64,000 bases of DNA, taken from the IMG/VR virus record IMGVR_UViG_3300032236_000404, positions 1 to 64,000 of that record. One strand, 5' to 3'. Positions within the stretch are counted from its first letter, which is position 1; each line of letters begins with the position of its first letter. Shown here piece after piece: positions 18,169 through 26,141 of the stretch. A model generated the notes under the pieces. It was not told where the DNA came from. It made no database searches and saw nothing but the letters and a program-made list of their open reading frames with translations. The translations under genes and the position numbers were made by a program. Origin of the DNA: a virus.

Positions 18169-18856
18169 AGATGTTAGAATAGTATTCCCAAACTCTGTCC
18201 CACCACTTGTTAGTATACTCAGATAGATCAATTACCCAATTTTGGGGTTGAAAATCTTTGCTACACATTAAAATAACACCTTGCTGAATATCTGTGCCAT
18301 GCACAGCATTATGAGCAGCAGCATACGCAGCAGCTTGGAGGAAATAGTCTTCAATCCATTCTGTTTTCTTAGTTTTATTAGTTTGCTTAAAGTCAATAAT
18401 ACTGGGTACGCCATTATAGACGCCAACAAGATCAGTTGTGCCCGCATATAGTTGAGGATAATACAAACCAACTTCACTTCCCCACCATTCATCTAGATGA
18501 GGATCTAAGTATTCTTCGATAATCCTCGTTGCCATCTTGCCACTCTGCTGATGAACAAGATTACTTTTATTCTGAATCTCGCCAAATGCAAGCCAGTGTT
18601 CTAAATGACTATGCATACTTGTACCTCGGCTTGCTGCTTCGGTAGTAATTGCCTGTGCTTCTTTATGCCCAATGCGATTACGCCATTCTTGAAGAGCCTG
18701 TTTTCGTTCTTCAGGTTTTGTTTTATCAAGTATAGTTGTTACACTTGCAACAGCATCGCCATTGGGTGTTACATACTTACGCCCTTCAGTTGTTTGTTTT
18801 CTGTTGATTGGGGTGTAGTTAAATTGTTCTTTGAATCTTACCAGGTTATCTGCCAA
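18167..18856 (-). CDS. PD-(D/E)XK (RecB-like) nuclease
   Basis: 229 aa. The core G-T-T-D-L-V-G-V followed by P-S-I-I-D-F-K-Q-T is the D...DxK signature of the RecB/Cas4-type fold, with the metal-binding Asp and the catalytic Asp-x-Lys. Upstream, SVTTILDKTKP and RGTSMHSHLEHWL match the helical entry region of phage exonucleases in this group. It probably degrades or processes DNA during replication or recombination. Its start overlaps the upstream gene by 19 nt. Confidence 0.8.
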   Translation of the reverse strand: MADNLVRFKEQFNYTPINRKQTTEGRKYVTPNGDAVASVTTILDKTKPEERKQALQEWRNRIGHKEAQAITTEAASRGTSMHSHLEHWLAFGEIQNKSNLVHQQSGKMATRIIEEYLDPHLDEWWGSEVGLYYPQLYAGTTDLVGVYNGVPSIIDFKQTNKTKKTEWIEDYFLQAAAYAAAHNAVHGTDIQQGVILMCSKDFQPQNWVIDLSEYTNKWWDRVWEYYSNI

Positions 18857-19176
18857 TATAGGTGTTCCATGTCATCGCTTTTACGACTTATAGTATACCC
18901 TAACTTAGTAAAATAGTCAACAACTTTATTCATTTCAATTACTTGCCAATTACTATCAATTGTTCCGTACCAAGTGCTGAGATACGTTCCATTTGTAGTC
19001 ATTGGTGATCCAGTAACAGTTGATCCATTAATGGAAGTTTCTGTATCCATATTAAGAACAACACTAGTAAGCCCGCTTGCTACTCCTGCGAGAATAGCCA
19101 TATTGATTAGATAGATTTCTGTTTCTACCGTTACATCGCCTTGTATTTGTGATCTTAAACTAGTTGCTGAAATCAT
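18838..19176 (-). CDS. Hypothetical protein, 112 aa
   Basis: N-terminal helices (LRSQIQGDVTVETEIYLINMAILAGVASGLTSVVL) and a C-terminal small alpha/beta unit (VVDYFTKLGYTISRK, LYWQITW). A virion role is suggested only by the neighbours. It overlaps the nuclease start by 19 nt and lies 5 nt after the Alt-like gene. Confidence 0.7.
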   Translation of the reverse strand: MISATSLRSQIQGDVTVETEIYLINMAILAGVASGLTSVVLNMDTETSINGSTVTGSPMTTNGTYLSTWYGTIDSNWQVIEMNKVVDYFTKLGYTISRKSDDMEHLYWQITW

Positions 19177-19181
19177 CGTTA

Positions 19182-20159
19182 TTATCCGTTTTTATTATTT
19201 AACTCTTCCTGCTCACGCTTACGTTTCACTTCTGCCCAATACTCGTCATCATATTTTTTGTAAATTGGCGCCCACTTTTCTTTCATTGCGTCAACATACT
19301 GATTACTACTGGATATGCCCATCTTCTTGAAGATTTTTAATAATTTAATTAATCCTGGATCTGCTTTGGCTTTAACATTATGAATATCAGCACTTAACCC
19401 ATTATAAGCATCTCTAGTACTATAGAGAACTCTATCCAATACTCGTTTTCCTTCTTTACTCAACTTGGGCTTTTCATTTATGAAATAAACTTCACGCCAA
19501 CCTTTAAGCCAATCTGTCGGCTGTCGACTGGGCCAACCTGTACCTATTTTTTGTACCTCAGGATTCGCTAAACTAGCAATAAACTCTTTTGTTATTGGAA
19601 CTGCTTTGCGTGTATCTTGTAATACAAATGCAGCATCGTCATTATAAACATAATGCGGAATACCCATCAGTTTTGTTTTTGTCAATACAGTACGCATATA
19701 TTGGTTGCGTTGTGCATCGTCGTCAGGCTTATATAATATATGAACTGCTTTTATTAATTCTTTTGGATCTTTTGGAAGTGGGATAAATGGTTCGTCGCTG
19801 AATACACGATCTTCCATTTCACTATACCGACCTTTAAGACCTACTTCACTTGATTTTAATCTATTACCACCCCAGTAATCAACAGGGCCGCCTTTGTAAT
19901 TGTAATTGAACCAATCACCATTTAGGACAAATACAACACCATCTTTGTAGAAATTGTGTAAGGTGTAATCGCCAACTTTACTACGTGTGGTACTTAGATA
20001 GTACTGTTTATTTCCACGTTGTAATTTACGTTCAGTATCAGTACCAGGACTTGCAGTAAGTCTAAAACGCCCATCATTTAATATTTGAGCAGCATTATAT
20101 AAACGTGTCGAATGATACACGATAGATGACACTGACTCAAAGAGATCTGTTAATAGCAT
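19182..20159 (-). CDS. Putative internal virion ADP-ribosyltransferase-like protein
   Basis: 325 aa. The first residues MLLTDLFES resemble the capsid-targeting peptide of T4 Alt (MELITELFDE), with a prohead-protease type L-F-E site. The next about 120 residues hold VYHSTRLYNAAQIL, YYLSTTRSKVG and EDRVFSDEPFIP. Their order (His/Tyr strand, Ser-Thr-x-Arg strand, Glu loop) is what ADP-ribosyltransferase folds show. The rest is a charged helical domain ending in KRKREQEELNNKNG. If right, it is packaged in the head and injected to modify host proteins. The fold call is inference. Confidence 0.6.
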   Translation of the reverse strand: MLLTDLFESVSSIVYHSTRLYNAAQILNDGRFRLTASPGTDTERKLQRGNKQYYLSTTRSKVGDYTLHNFYKDGVVFVLNGDWFNYNYKGGPVDYWGGNRLKSSEVGLKGRYSEMEDRVFSDEPFIPLPKDPKELIKAVHILYKPDDDAQRNQYMRTVLTKTKLMGIPHYVYNDDAAFVLQDTRKAVPITKEFIASLANPEVQKIGTGWPSRQPTDWLKGWREVYFINEKPKLSKEGKRVLDRVLYSTRDAYNGLSADIHNVKAKADPGLIKLLKIFKKMGISSSNQYVDAMKEKWAPIYKKYDDEYWAEVKRKREQEELNNKNG

Positions 20160-20163
20160 CTAA

Positions 20164-20171
20164 TATTTATT
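20164..20171 (-). promoter_or_regulatory. Late-promoter-like AATAAATA
   Basis: AATAAATATTAG lies just upstream of the Alt-like gene (start 20159), overlapping the end of the preceding gene. It belongs to the (T/C/A)ATAAATA series seen before many structural genes here. The ATG is very close, so it may instead serve a downstream start. Confidence 0.4.
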
Positions 20172-20517
20172 AAGCAGGCTGGTTAATATTTTGTGCAGCA
20201 GATTGTGCCATTTGATTTACCTTGGCATCACCGTTTTCTTCCCCATCGCCCTGCACATCAGTAACTGGTTCACCAATAATGATTTCATTGTCACTTGGTG
20301 TACCCGATATCAATTTTTGTATACGCGGATCATTATTGTACATAGACATAAATTCATCAAATGTCATGGCAAATCCAACATTACGCATGAAATTTGCAAT
20401 AGGCTGAAAGGGTACTTTTGCACCCTTTCCTAGTTTGTTTTCGATGTGTTGGAGAACAGTCATTAACGTACCTGCCTGGCCCATTACAAAGTTTGGCGCA
20501 ATCTCCAACAGTTTCAT
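20170..20517 (-). CDS. Hypothetical head-region protein, 115 aa
   Basis: Begins MKLLEIAPN, a short amphipathic leader with an L-L-E site like a prohead-protease cleavage site. A helical core (GTLMTVLQHIENKLG, FMRNVGFAMTFDEFMSMY) follows, then an acidic, Gln/Ala-rich C-terminal tail. It is tightly linked (1 nt) to the upstream scaffold-like protein. A prohead core or internal protein is my inference. Confidence 0.7.
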   Translation of the reverse strand: MKLLEIAPNFVMGQAGTLMTVLQHIENKLGKGAKVPFQPIANFMRNVGFAMTFDEFMSMYNNDPRIQKLISGTPSDNEIIIGEPVTDVQGDGEENGDAKVNQMAQSAAQNINQPA

Positions 20518-20518
20518 A

Positions 20519-21451
20519 TTATGCTCTTAATCCGCGACCCATAGTCTCTGTGCCGCCTGCTGCTGCATCGCTAGTAGCCATGTCATCAGCACGTGGAATT
20601 TCTGCACCAGCATCAGCAGGTGCTTCTGCACCCATATCAGGAGCAGGTGCTTCTGCACCCATATCAGGACCCGCAGGAGGTGTACTAAGATCAGCACCTG
20701 GCTGCATTGGAGCAGCGGCTTCTTCACCAGCAACTGTACGAGCAGCACCATCCATACCTTCTCTTGCTGCTCTTACAGCATCAAGTAGAGGAGTTAGTGT
20801 CTGTGTAGCAGCGGCGCCAAATGCAGCAGCCTGATCAGCGCCAACACGGTCACGAATTGTATCCATTAGTGGAGGAAGTTCTTCGTTTACCATTCCGCTG
20901 ATCTTTTCAACCATCTTCTGGATTTCATCAACCATACCACGAGCAGCAACAATAGCAGAAGCATGATCAACTTCACCTTCGTTCAACTGCATAGAACCAG
21001 ACAGTACACTCTTTAGGATATTCATTGCTTCGTCAACAGATTCTTTCTTTGCCATTTTAGTAGCAGTAGCATACATTACGTCCTTGCCACGCTTACCATA
21101 ACGCTCGTCAAAGTCGCCAGCAACTTTCTTCATGCCTTTGACATACTTCTCACGCTTCTTAGTTTCACCTGGGCTAAGAGTACGTTCTGCAAGCATCTCA
21201 CGACGCTCATTTAACCATGTCTCTAGAACTTGGCTTACAAGCAATGCTTCCATGTACTGTGGATTACGCTCTGCTTGATGTGCTAGGCTACTAGTCTTAA
21301 TAGTTCTAATCTTATTAGAAACTTTGTTTAGAGTATTATGAGCGTCCATTTCACTCATTTCTCTTAAATTAAGGCGCCACTTATAAACACCCTGTAATTG
21401 GTTGTTTAAATCGCGGCTTGTTATGTTTTTGCCAAATTCATTGACGATCAT
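20519..21451 (-). CDS. Putative prohead core / internal head protein with Ala-Pro tail
   Basis: 310 aa. Residues 1-215 are strongly helical and charged, as in scaffold proteins, with several [IL]-x-E sites suited to a gp21-type prohead protease. The C-terminal about 70 residues are Ala/Gly/Pro-rich and repeat PDMGAEAPA. No enzyme motif. A late-promoter-like AATAAATATACT lies 20 nt upstream of the ATG, with GAGGA as binding site. Confidence 0.7.
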   Translation of the reverse strand: MIVNEFGKNITSRDLNNQLQGVYKWRLNLREMSEMDAHNTLNKVSNKIRTIKTSSLAHQAERNPQYMEALLVSQVLETWLNERREMLAERTLSPGETKKREKYVKGMKKVAGDFDERYGKRGKDVMYATATKMAKKESVDEAMNILKSVLSGSMQLNEGEVDHASAIVAARGMVDEIQKMVEKISGMVNEELPPLMDTIRDRVGADQAAAFGAAATQTLTPLLDAVRAAREGMDGAARTVAGEEAAAPMQPGADLSTPPAGPDMGAEAPAPDMGAEAPADAGAEIPRADDMATSDAAAGGTETMGRGLRA

Positions 21452-21472
21452 GATTAAAATCCTCGTTTAGTA

Positions 21473-21480
21473 TATTTATT
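21473..21480 (-). promoter_or_regulatory. Late-promoter-like AATAAATA(TACT)
   Basis: The minus strand reads CAATAAATATACTAAACG, 22 nt before the ATG of the scaffold-like gene. The identical core CAATAAATATACTA recurs at 56011-56021, which argues for a real element. Confidence 0.55.
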
Positions 21481-21907
21481 GCAATCCGACAGATTTCTCT
21501 AATTCCGATATTTGTGAATTCAACAAATCGAGGTCTGTTAGTGTACGACTTAACCTATCTTCATAAATTTCAGTTCTGAAGTTATTTGATATCTTACTTT
21601 CAAACAACATCTTATCATGCTTCAAATTTAGCAGTTGTCTATCATAAAACTGAGTAAACTGAATATGATTCATTTTCTTCTTAACGTGTAGTGCAGCAGA
21701 TAGTATTGCCATTCTAGCAGAGTTAAAAGATGAGATCTCTTTGCCAGCAGGGTCGATGATCAACCATACTGAATCTTTAGGAAGGACATTTAAGTTATTA
21801 ACCTTATATCCTTTCTTGTTTTCAATAATTACTATCGAGGACTTTGTTGCAGTTACTTGGTCTTTAACAAAAGACTCTATCTTGTTCAGTTTTTGTTTTG
21901 TAGCCAT
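21476..21907 (-). CDS. Hypothetical protein, 143 aa
   Basis: An N-terminal alpha/beta part (SSIVIIENKKGYKVNNLNV) is followed by long helices ending in a coiled coil (LTDLDLLNSQISELEKSVG). I do not recognise it. Its length and coiled-coil end would suit a small structural or chaperone protein. Confidence 0.7.
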   Translation of the reverse strand: MATKQKLNKIESFVKDQVTATKSSIVIIENKKGYKVNNLNVLPKDSVWLIIDPAGKEISSFNSARMAILSAALHVKKKMNHIQFTQFYDRQLLNLKHDKMLFESKISNNFRTEIYEDRLSRTLTDLDLLNSQISELEKSVGLQ

Positions 21908-21943
21908 AACTTAATATAGCATAACAAGTTCTGCATAGCAAGA

Positions 21944-22228
21944 TTAATGAGGTAATTTTGCCATGTATATTCCTAAGCCAATAAGTGTTGTTAAAAGTGA
22001 GCCAATTACGGTAAAGCCGATACTAACCATTTTTTTATAAGCCTGATTTTCTTTTTCTACCAACATGTCTTTTATCTGTTTTACCATTACTTCCAGGTTG
22101 GTGAGACGTTCTTCCATTCTCTCCATATTACCCTTCATAGAATCATATCGCTGAGCACACAACTCGACATGAGCTTCTAAACTTTCTCTTTCAATATCAG
22201 TTGGGGTAGTGAATGTTGTGTTGCTCAT
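21944..22228 (-). CDS. Small coiled-coil protein with C-terminal membrane anchor
   Basis: 94 aa. Residues 14-65 form a heptad-patterned coiled coil (MERMEERLTNLEVMVKQIKDML). They are followed by one membrane helix (about 69-90, VSIGFTVIGSLLTTLIGLGIYM). The architecture is that of XhlA-type haemolysin/holin-associated proteins. A lysis role is possible but the lysis enzymes are 18 kb away. An AATAAATAAT late-like box is 17 nt upstream. Confidence 0.7.
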   Translation of the reverse strand: MSNTTFTTPTDIERESLEAHVELCAQRYDSMKGNMERMEERLTNLEVMVKQIKDMLVEKENQAYKKMVSIGFTVIGSLLTTLIGLGIYMAKLPH

Positions 22229-22236
22229 GTTACATC

Positions 22237-22644
22237 CTATGGATTATTTATTATATCGATAATATTATAAGCATAGTATATGTTACAAGTATCGCCGCGA
22301 GAACGTAAGCAACAGGGAGGAACAATTATATTATTATAATCTAACATGGGAATTAAATCAGTATCTTCCAATAATTTTTCAATTGGATTACCATTTCCTA
22401 CAAACAAATCTGGATGTTCAACTTCAAAAGTAAAACTCCAAACTTTTTGTTTTCCCTTATATACTTTTCCAAATTTGTATTTTGATAAATCAGTAACTTC
22501 GAACGTTGGAAAATCAATTATAAATGGTTGCGTTTTTAAACTTAACATTTGTATTAGAGTATTCCAATTTCTAATAGTAGACCTTGTGCCACTACTAGGA
22601 ATATCAAACAATGTATAACAAGTATATCTAGGGAAATTTATCAC
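22237..22644 (-). CDS. Hypothetical protein, 135 aa, Cys-containing
   Basis: Soluble and beta-rich (VWSFTFEVEHPDLFV). A Cys-Cys pair (VPPCCLRSRGDTCNIYYAY) near the C-terminus could bind metal. The middle (TRSTIRNWNTLIQMLSLKTQPFIIDFP) looks like a conserved phage unknown, but I can name no family. Confidence 0.7.
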   Translation of the reverse strand: MINFPRYTCYTLFDIPSSGTRSTIRNWNTLIQMLSLKTQPFIIDFPTFEVTDLSKYKFGKVYKGKQKVWSFTFEVEHPDLFVGNGNPIEKLLEDTDLIPMLDYNNIIVPPCCLRSRGDTCNIYYAYNIIDIINNP

Positions 22645-22672
22645 TGCTTACTTATTTGTAAGAAACTTAGTC

Positions 22673-22698
22673 AAAAAGAAAGGGCAAAATTGCCCCTT
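22673..22698 (-). terminator. Rho-independent terminator of the 130-aa structural gene
   Basis: An AGGGGCAA/TTGCCCTT stem is followed on the minus strand by TCTTTTT. It is nearly identical to the terminator at 23173-23200. Confidence 0.85.
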
Positions 22699-22725
22699 CA
22701 TAAACACAAAAGCGTTTTACTACTA

Positions 22726-23118
22726 TTATGAATTTGCTAGTTTGAAACCAACATCAGTTACAAGTGTCTGACCTGCATCAAATAGTGGGCTGCTATTACC
22801 ATAGCCACCTGCACCATTACCACCATTGCGGATGATGTCACGGATGTTATTTGCAGTAAGGTTGTCGGCGCCTTCTAATAGAACACTTACGTTGCCAGTT
22901 GAATTGTTTTCAATCTGGTATGCTAGAATAGTTGCATTTGAACTGAGTGCTTTGAAAATACCCTGCATTGCATCGTTAGGACCAAGTTCACCACTTACAT
23001 CCTTAGCACCTGCTGTACCAGCAACCTTAATACCAAAAGCCTTAGGTGTCTTGCCAATGAAACTTACGAAAGTTCCAATTGAACCAACGCTTCCATTTGT
23101 GCGATAAAAATCTGCCAT
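22726..23118 (-). CDS. Small structural protein in a monocistronic cassette (copy A)
   Basis: 130 aa. Opens with YRTNGSVGSIGTFVSF, which matches the paralogue-like RSNGSVTIGEFV of the next gene. Then come beta strands and a helix (AMQGIFKALSSNATILAYQ) and a Gly/Asn-rich tail. It has its own CATAAATA late-type promoter, shared 5' leader, GGAGAA binding site and strong terminator. That arrangement is expected for an abundant virion protein such as a head decoration protein. No homologue is recognised. Confidence 0.75.
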   Translation of the reverse strand: MADFYRTNGSVGSIGTFVSFIGKTPKAFGIKVAGTAGAKDVSGELGPNDAMQGIFKALSSNATILAYQIENNSTGNVSVLLEGADNLTANNIRDIIRNGGNGAGGYGNSSPLFDAGQTLVTDVGFKLANS

Positions 23119-23119
23119 C

Positions 23120-23162
23120 TTAATTCTCCAAATATTTGCGATTAACGCTGTTAATATTTATG
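23120..23162 (-). promoter_or_regulatory. Duplicated late promoter/leader (copy A)
   Basis: The minus strand has CATAAATATTAACAGCG followed by AATCGCAAATATTTGGAGAA, ending at the ATG. The same sequence with a 3-nt difference in the middle lies at 23550-23594. The promoter core is 23155-23162. Confidence 0.7.
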
Positions 23163-23172
23163 TAATTCAGTC

Positions 23173-23200
23173 AAAAAGAAAGGGCACCTAAATGCCCCTT
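23173..23200 (-). terminator. Rho-independent terminator of the 108-aa structural gene
   Basis: An AGGGGCA/TGCCCTT stem with TTTAGG loop is followed by TCTTTTT on the minus strand. It closes cassette B and sits immediately before the promoter of cassette A. Confidence 0.85.
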
Positions 23201-23220
23201 CGATAATAATTTATATAATA

Positions 23221-23547
23221 TTAGAAAGTTGCTGCTGTTACAGTAACACCAGTTAGTTCGCTTAGACGATCAAGATATGTTCCAGTTGAACCACTTGCTA
23301 GTGGGTAAACACCAGTTGTGTCTAGACCATCAACAACCATGTTAACACTAGTGCTTGATGCAACAGTAAAGCTGCTACCAATAGTTAGTACTGAACAAAT
23401 CTGCTCAATACCCTGAACATATGATTCAAGGTTTGCTGCTGAAATTGCAGAGCCCTTGCTTACATTTAGGAATACTAAATCCTTACCAACGAACTCACCA
23501 ATAGTTACAGAACCATTTGAACGTTCTAATTTTAGATCTGCTGCCAT
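23221..23547 (-). CDS. Small structural protein in a monocistronic cassette (copy B)
   Basis: 108 aa, Ser/Thr/Val-rich, mostly beta with one helix (AANLESYVQGIEQICSVL). The opening RSNGSVTIGEFVGKD is shared with the neighbouring 130-aa protein, so the pair probably arose by duplication. It has its own promoter and terminator, nearly identical to the neighbour's. High late expression and a place on the capsid surface or tail are inferred. Confidence 0.75.
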   Translation of the reverse strand: MAADLKLERSNGSVTIGEFVGKDLVFLNVSKGSAISAANLESYVQGIEQICSVLTIGSSFTVASSTSVNMVVDGLDTTGVYPLASGSTGTYLDRLSELTGVTVTAATF

Positions 23548-23549
23548 TT

Positions 23550-23594
23550 TAATTTCTCCAAATATTTGCGATTGTACCGCTGTTAATATTTATG
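23550..23594 (-). promoter_or_regulatory. Duplicated late promoter/leader (copy B)
   Basis: CATAAATATTAACAGCGGT then AATCGCAAATATTTGGAGAA before the ATG. The promoter core CATAAATA is at 23587-23594. Confidence 0.7.
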
Positions 23595-23612
23595 ACTGTG
23601 AACAAAAAATGC

Positions 23613-24416
23613 TTATCTAACTGAAGTACCTAAATCGCTTAATAACTGGGTTAAAATCTTCTGTTTTTCTTTAGTAGATAAGCCGCCTAATGATTGCTTT
23701 ACTGAATCAAATGATGCTGGCGCTGCTGCTGGTGCAGGTGGTGTTCCAGTTGGTGCAGGAGCAGGTGGAGTACCTGGTTTAGCAGTTCTTTTCTTAGGTG
23801 TACCAGTTGGTGCAGGAGCAGGTGGAGTACCTGGTTTAGCAGTTCTTTTCTTAGGTGTACCAGTTGGTGCAGGAGCAGGTGGTGTGCCAGTTGGTTCTGA
23901 TGGTTTGTTAGATGTAAATCTTCCGTTTGGCCCTCTTTGTCTTCCTGCACTTGGTTTGGGAGGAGCGGGTGGAGTTCCTGGTGCAGCAGGTGCTGCTGGA
24001 TTTTCAATACCTGCTTTCTTAGCAAAGTAGTTTCTAGTAACTTGATTAATTACACTTTTAATACTTGCATCATCTATAGTTGTGGGATCCTGTACATTAT
24101 TTGCAATACCTGTGGGATCAACACCTCCAACACCACCCCCATACTGACTAGTAACAAACTTTTTTAACTGTGAATAATAATACTTGGGATCTTTATTTTG
24201 AAGTTGAGGTTCAATCTTGCCCATCCAATCTCTATAAAGAATACTATTATTGCTGGTTATTTCTTTTTCATGTTCGGCTTTTTGTCTATTAATTTGACCT
24301 TGCTGACCAACTTGTCCTTTTGCTCCGGCCCAAGCGCCTTTTGCGGCGCCTTTAATAACGTCCCAAGGACCCTCATTTAAAGATTCTTCGTTTAAAACAA
24401 TATCATTTATCTTCAT
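23613..24416 (-). CDS. Candidate internal head protein with basic Pro-rich repeats
   Basis: 267 aa. N-terminus MKINDIVLNEESLNEGPWD resembles a capsid-targeting peptide with [IL]-x-E sites. A Gly/Ala helical segment and a folded helical part (about 60-135) follow. The next about 80 residues are Pro/Ala-rich and contain two copies of TGTPKKRTAKPG, like the Lys/Pro tails of histone H1. The C-terminus is helical. Packaging inside the head and contact with DNA is my inference. The protein resembles no enzyme. Confidence 0.7.
   Translation of the reverse strand: MKINDIVLNEESLNEGPWDVIKGAAKGAWAGAKGQVGQQGQINRQKAEHEKEITSNNSILYRDWMGKIEPQLQNKDPKYYYSQLKKFVTSQYGGGVGGVDPTGIANNVQDPTTIDDASIKSVINQVTRNYFAKKAGIENPAAPAAPGTPPAPPKPSAGRQRGPNGRFTSNKPSEPTGTPPAPAPTGTPKKRTAKPGTPPAPAPTGTPKKRTAKPGTPPAPAPTGTPPAPAAAPASFDSVKQSLGGLSTKEKQKILTQLLSDLGTSVR
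23740..23892. repeat. 57-bp in-frame tandem repeat, about 2.6 copies
   Basis: Copies start at 23740, 23797 and 23854 and are almost identical (one or two substitutions), which points to recent slippage. Each unit encodes 19 residues including PKKRTAKPG. Confidence 0.9.
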
Positions 24417-24654
24417 TACGAATCCTTCTGAGTCCTCTAATAAATTTGTTAGGATCTTTATTTCTAATACTATTTATTAGCCTTCTTTCTAACTCAGAAG
24501 CATCGTCGCCTTCGTATGATTCATTGATCATACGAAGTAAATTAATAGCAGAATTAATAATATGCGTTGCTCTACTCTCAATCACAAAGTTGCGATCATG
24601 GTCTGGAACAATATTACTAATTTCATCCAATATACTACGAGTAGACTTACGCAA
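24403..24654 (-). CDS. Hypothetical helical protein, 83 aa
   Basis: Almost entirely helical and charged: MRKSTRSILDEISNIVPD, then INSAINLLRMINESY, then LERRLINSIRNKDPNKF. The style is that of small conserved proteins of T4-like phages. The function is unknown. It overlaps the downstream head-protein gene by 14 nt. A late-like AATAAATA (24670-24677) is upstream, so it starts this small operon. Confidence 0.7.
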   Translation of the reverse strand: MRKSTRSILDEISNIVPDHDRNFVIESRATHIINSAINLLRMINESYEGDDASELERRLINSIRNKDPNKFIRGLRRIRNEDK

Positions 24655-24669
24655 GAATAATCCCCAAGT

Positions 24670-24677
24670 TATTTATT
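24670..24677 (-). promoter_or_regulatory. Late-promoter-like AATAAATA
   Basis: TTTACAATAAATAACTTGG is placed 16 nt before the ATG of the 83-aa gene, between it and the helicase gene. Confidence 0.45.
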
Positions 24678-24690
24678 GTAAAAAGAAGCA

Positions 24691-26079
24691 TCACTGGTTA
24701 CTTTTAATATTGGCTAACATCTGCTTCAATTTACTACTGTTTACTTCGGCTGTGATTTTAGGAGCCTCTTGTTTTTCTTGAGGGCGTAGAATAGTTTGTT
24801 GTTTAATTTGTGACATTATACTACTTGGTTTCTTAGCAATACCATTGTCATCTTCAGGAGCATCCATAATTCGCAATGTATCAATGTCAAACTGTAGTTC
24901 AACTTTTTGCCCAACACCGCTACTGCTACGAGTTTTCATACACTGTAGTTGATAACGACCATGCTCACGCATTGCTCTGCTTGTAAAAATACCAAACAAG
25001 TTATCTGCTGTATTAATCTTACTGATACCACCTGAGATATGACTATGATCAAATTCAATTTCTTCAACTGCTGCACGATTTAACTGACTTGCAGTAACCA
25101 ATAACATCTGTAACTCTTTTGCAAGATTACGAACTTCTTCTGCAACATACTTGTCTTTAACGAACAGATCACTGGGACTAACCTTTGCACTAACTGGCAT
25201 TAGTAGATCCATATAGTCTAACATGATAAAGTCCAACTTGGTATTAGTTTTAATCTGTAGTTCTTTTAAATATGCTCTGATATCGTTTACGTTGCTTTGT
25301 GCTGGCATGTACTTGATCTGCAAGTTACCTGCTTTCTTGCCAACCATACGAATCTTCATATCAACAGTATCAATTTCTTTAAAGATATCCTTACTGCTGA
25401 TGTTTGCAATCATACTATCAATACGCATTGAAGTAAGTTCTTCACTAAGTTCTAGTGTTATGTAAACACCATTGAGTCCTGCAAGCATCCAATTGACTGC
25501 GATGTTTTGCATGAACAAACTCTTACCACTACCAGAGCCGCCTGCAAAGATGTTAAGTTCGCCTCTGTTAAATCCACCATAAAGTAACTTGTCTAACGTA
25601 ATCCAACCTGTTGATACTTGCCCATTATTATCTTTAATACGCATCAAACGGGCTCGAGGATCAGCAAAGTAATCTGTACCCATGTCTTTAGTGAGACTGA
25701 TTTGGACTGCGTCTTTGATTAGTTTCTCAACAGGGTCATATTCGCCTTTTTCCAGTAAGTCTGCTGCTTTAAGAATTGCACGTTCTAATTCTTTCTGTCT
25801 GGTGAATCCTTCAAACTCTTCTAGGAACCAATTATAATGTTCTTCATTGAGTCCAGGTGCTGGTTGCAAATCACTCTTGCATACAGCATTAATCTGCTCA
25901 AATGTTGGCATGGTGTTATGTTTCTCACAGTGAGTCTTAATAAACTCAGCAGGAGATCGTAAACTTCTATCAAAGTTCTCAATGTTATAGATATTTTGAA
26001 CACGTACAAAACTTTGACTGTCTTGTACCATCATTTCCAAAAATAACTTCTGTATACCGGATTCGTAATTATTTGCCAT
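24691..26079 (-). CDS. 41: Replicative DNA helicase (gp41, DnaB-like)
   Basis: 462 aa, near T4 gp41 (475). A helical N-terminal domain is followed by a RecA-type core: Walker A GGSGSGKSLF (about 181-190), Walker B LDFIMLDYMDLLMP, then the sensor region VTASQLNRAA. HISGGISKI and RALREH-like RAMREHGRYQ carry the arginine-finger type motifs. It unwinds the fork 5'-3' with the primase encoded 1.1 kb upstream. The C-terminal about 70 residues are Lys/Gln-rich and probably disordered. Confidence 0.92.
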   Translation of the reverse strand: MANNYESGIQKLFLEMMVQDSQSFVRVQNIYNIENFDRSLRSPAEFIKTHCEKHNTMPTFEQINAVCKSDLQPAPGLNEEHYNWFLEEFEGFTRQKELERAILKAADLLEKGEYDPVEKLIKDAVQISLTKDMGTDYFADPRARLMRIKDNNGQVSTGWITLDKLLYGGFNRGELNIFAGGSGSGKSLFMQNIAVNWMLAGLNGVYITLELSEELTSMRIDSMIANISSKDIFKEIDTVDMKIRMVGKKAGNLQIKYMPAQSNVNDIRAYLKELQIKTNTKLDFIMLDYMDLLMPVSAKVSPSDLFVKDKYVAEEVRNLAKELQMLLVTASQLNRAAVEEIEFDHSHISGGISKINTADNLFGIFTSRAMREHGRYQLQCMKTRSSSGVGQKVELQFDIDTLRIMDAPEDDNGIAKKPSSIMSQIKQQTILRPQEKQEAPKITAEVNSSKLKQMLANIKSNQ

Positions 26080-26141
26080 TGCTACTATTATACACTTATC
26101 ATGAACTGCAAGTCATTATATATCGCTACAATAAGTACCTA

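Noticed and set aside
20418-20834. Plus-strand Ser/Ala-rich frame
   Set aside because: Shadow of the Ala/Pro repeats of the scaffold-like protein, which has a promoter, binding site and coupled neighbours.
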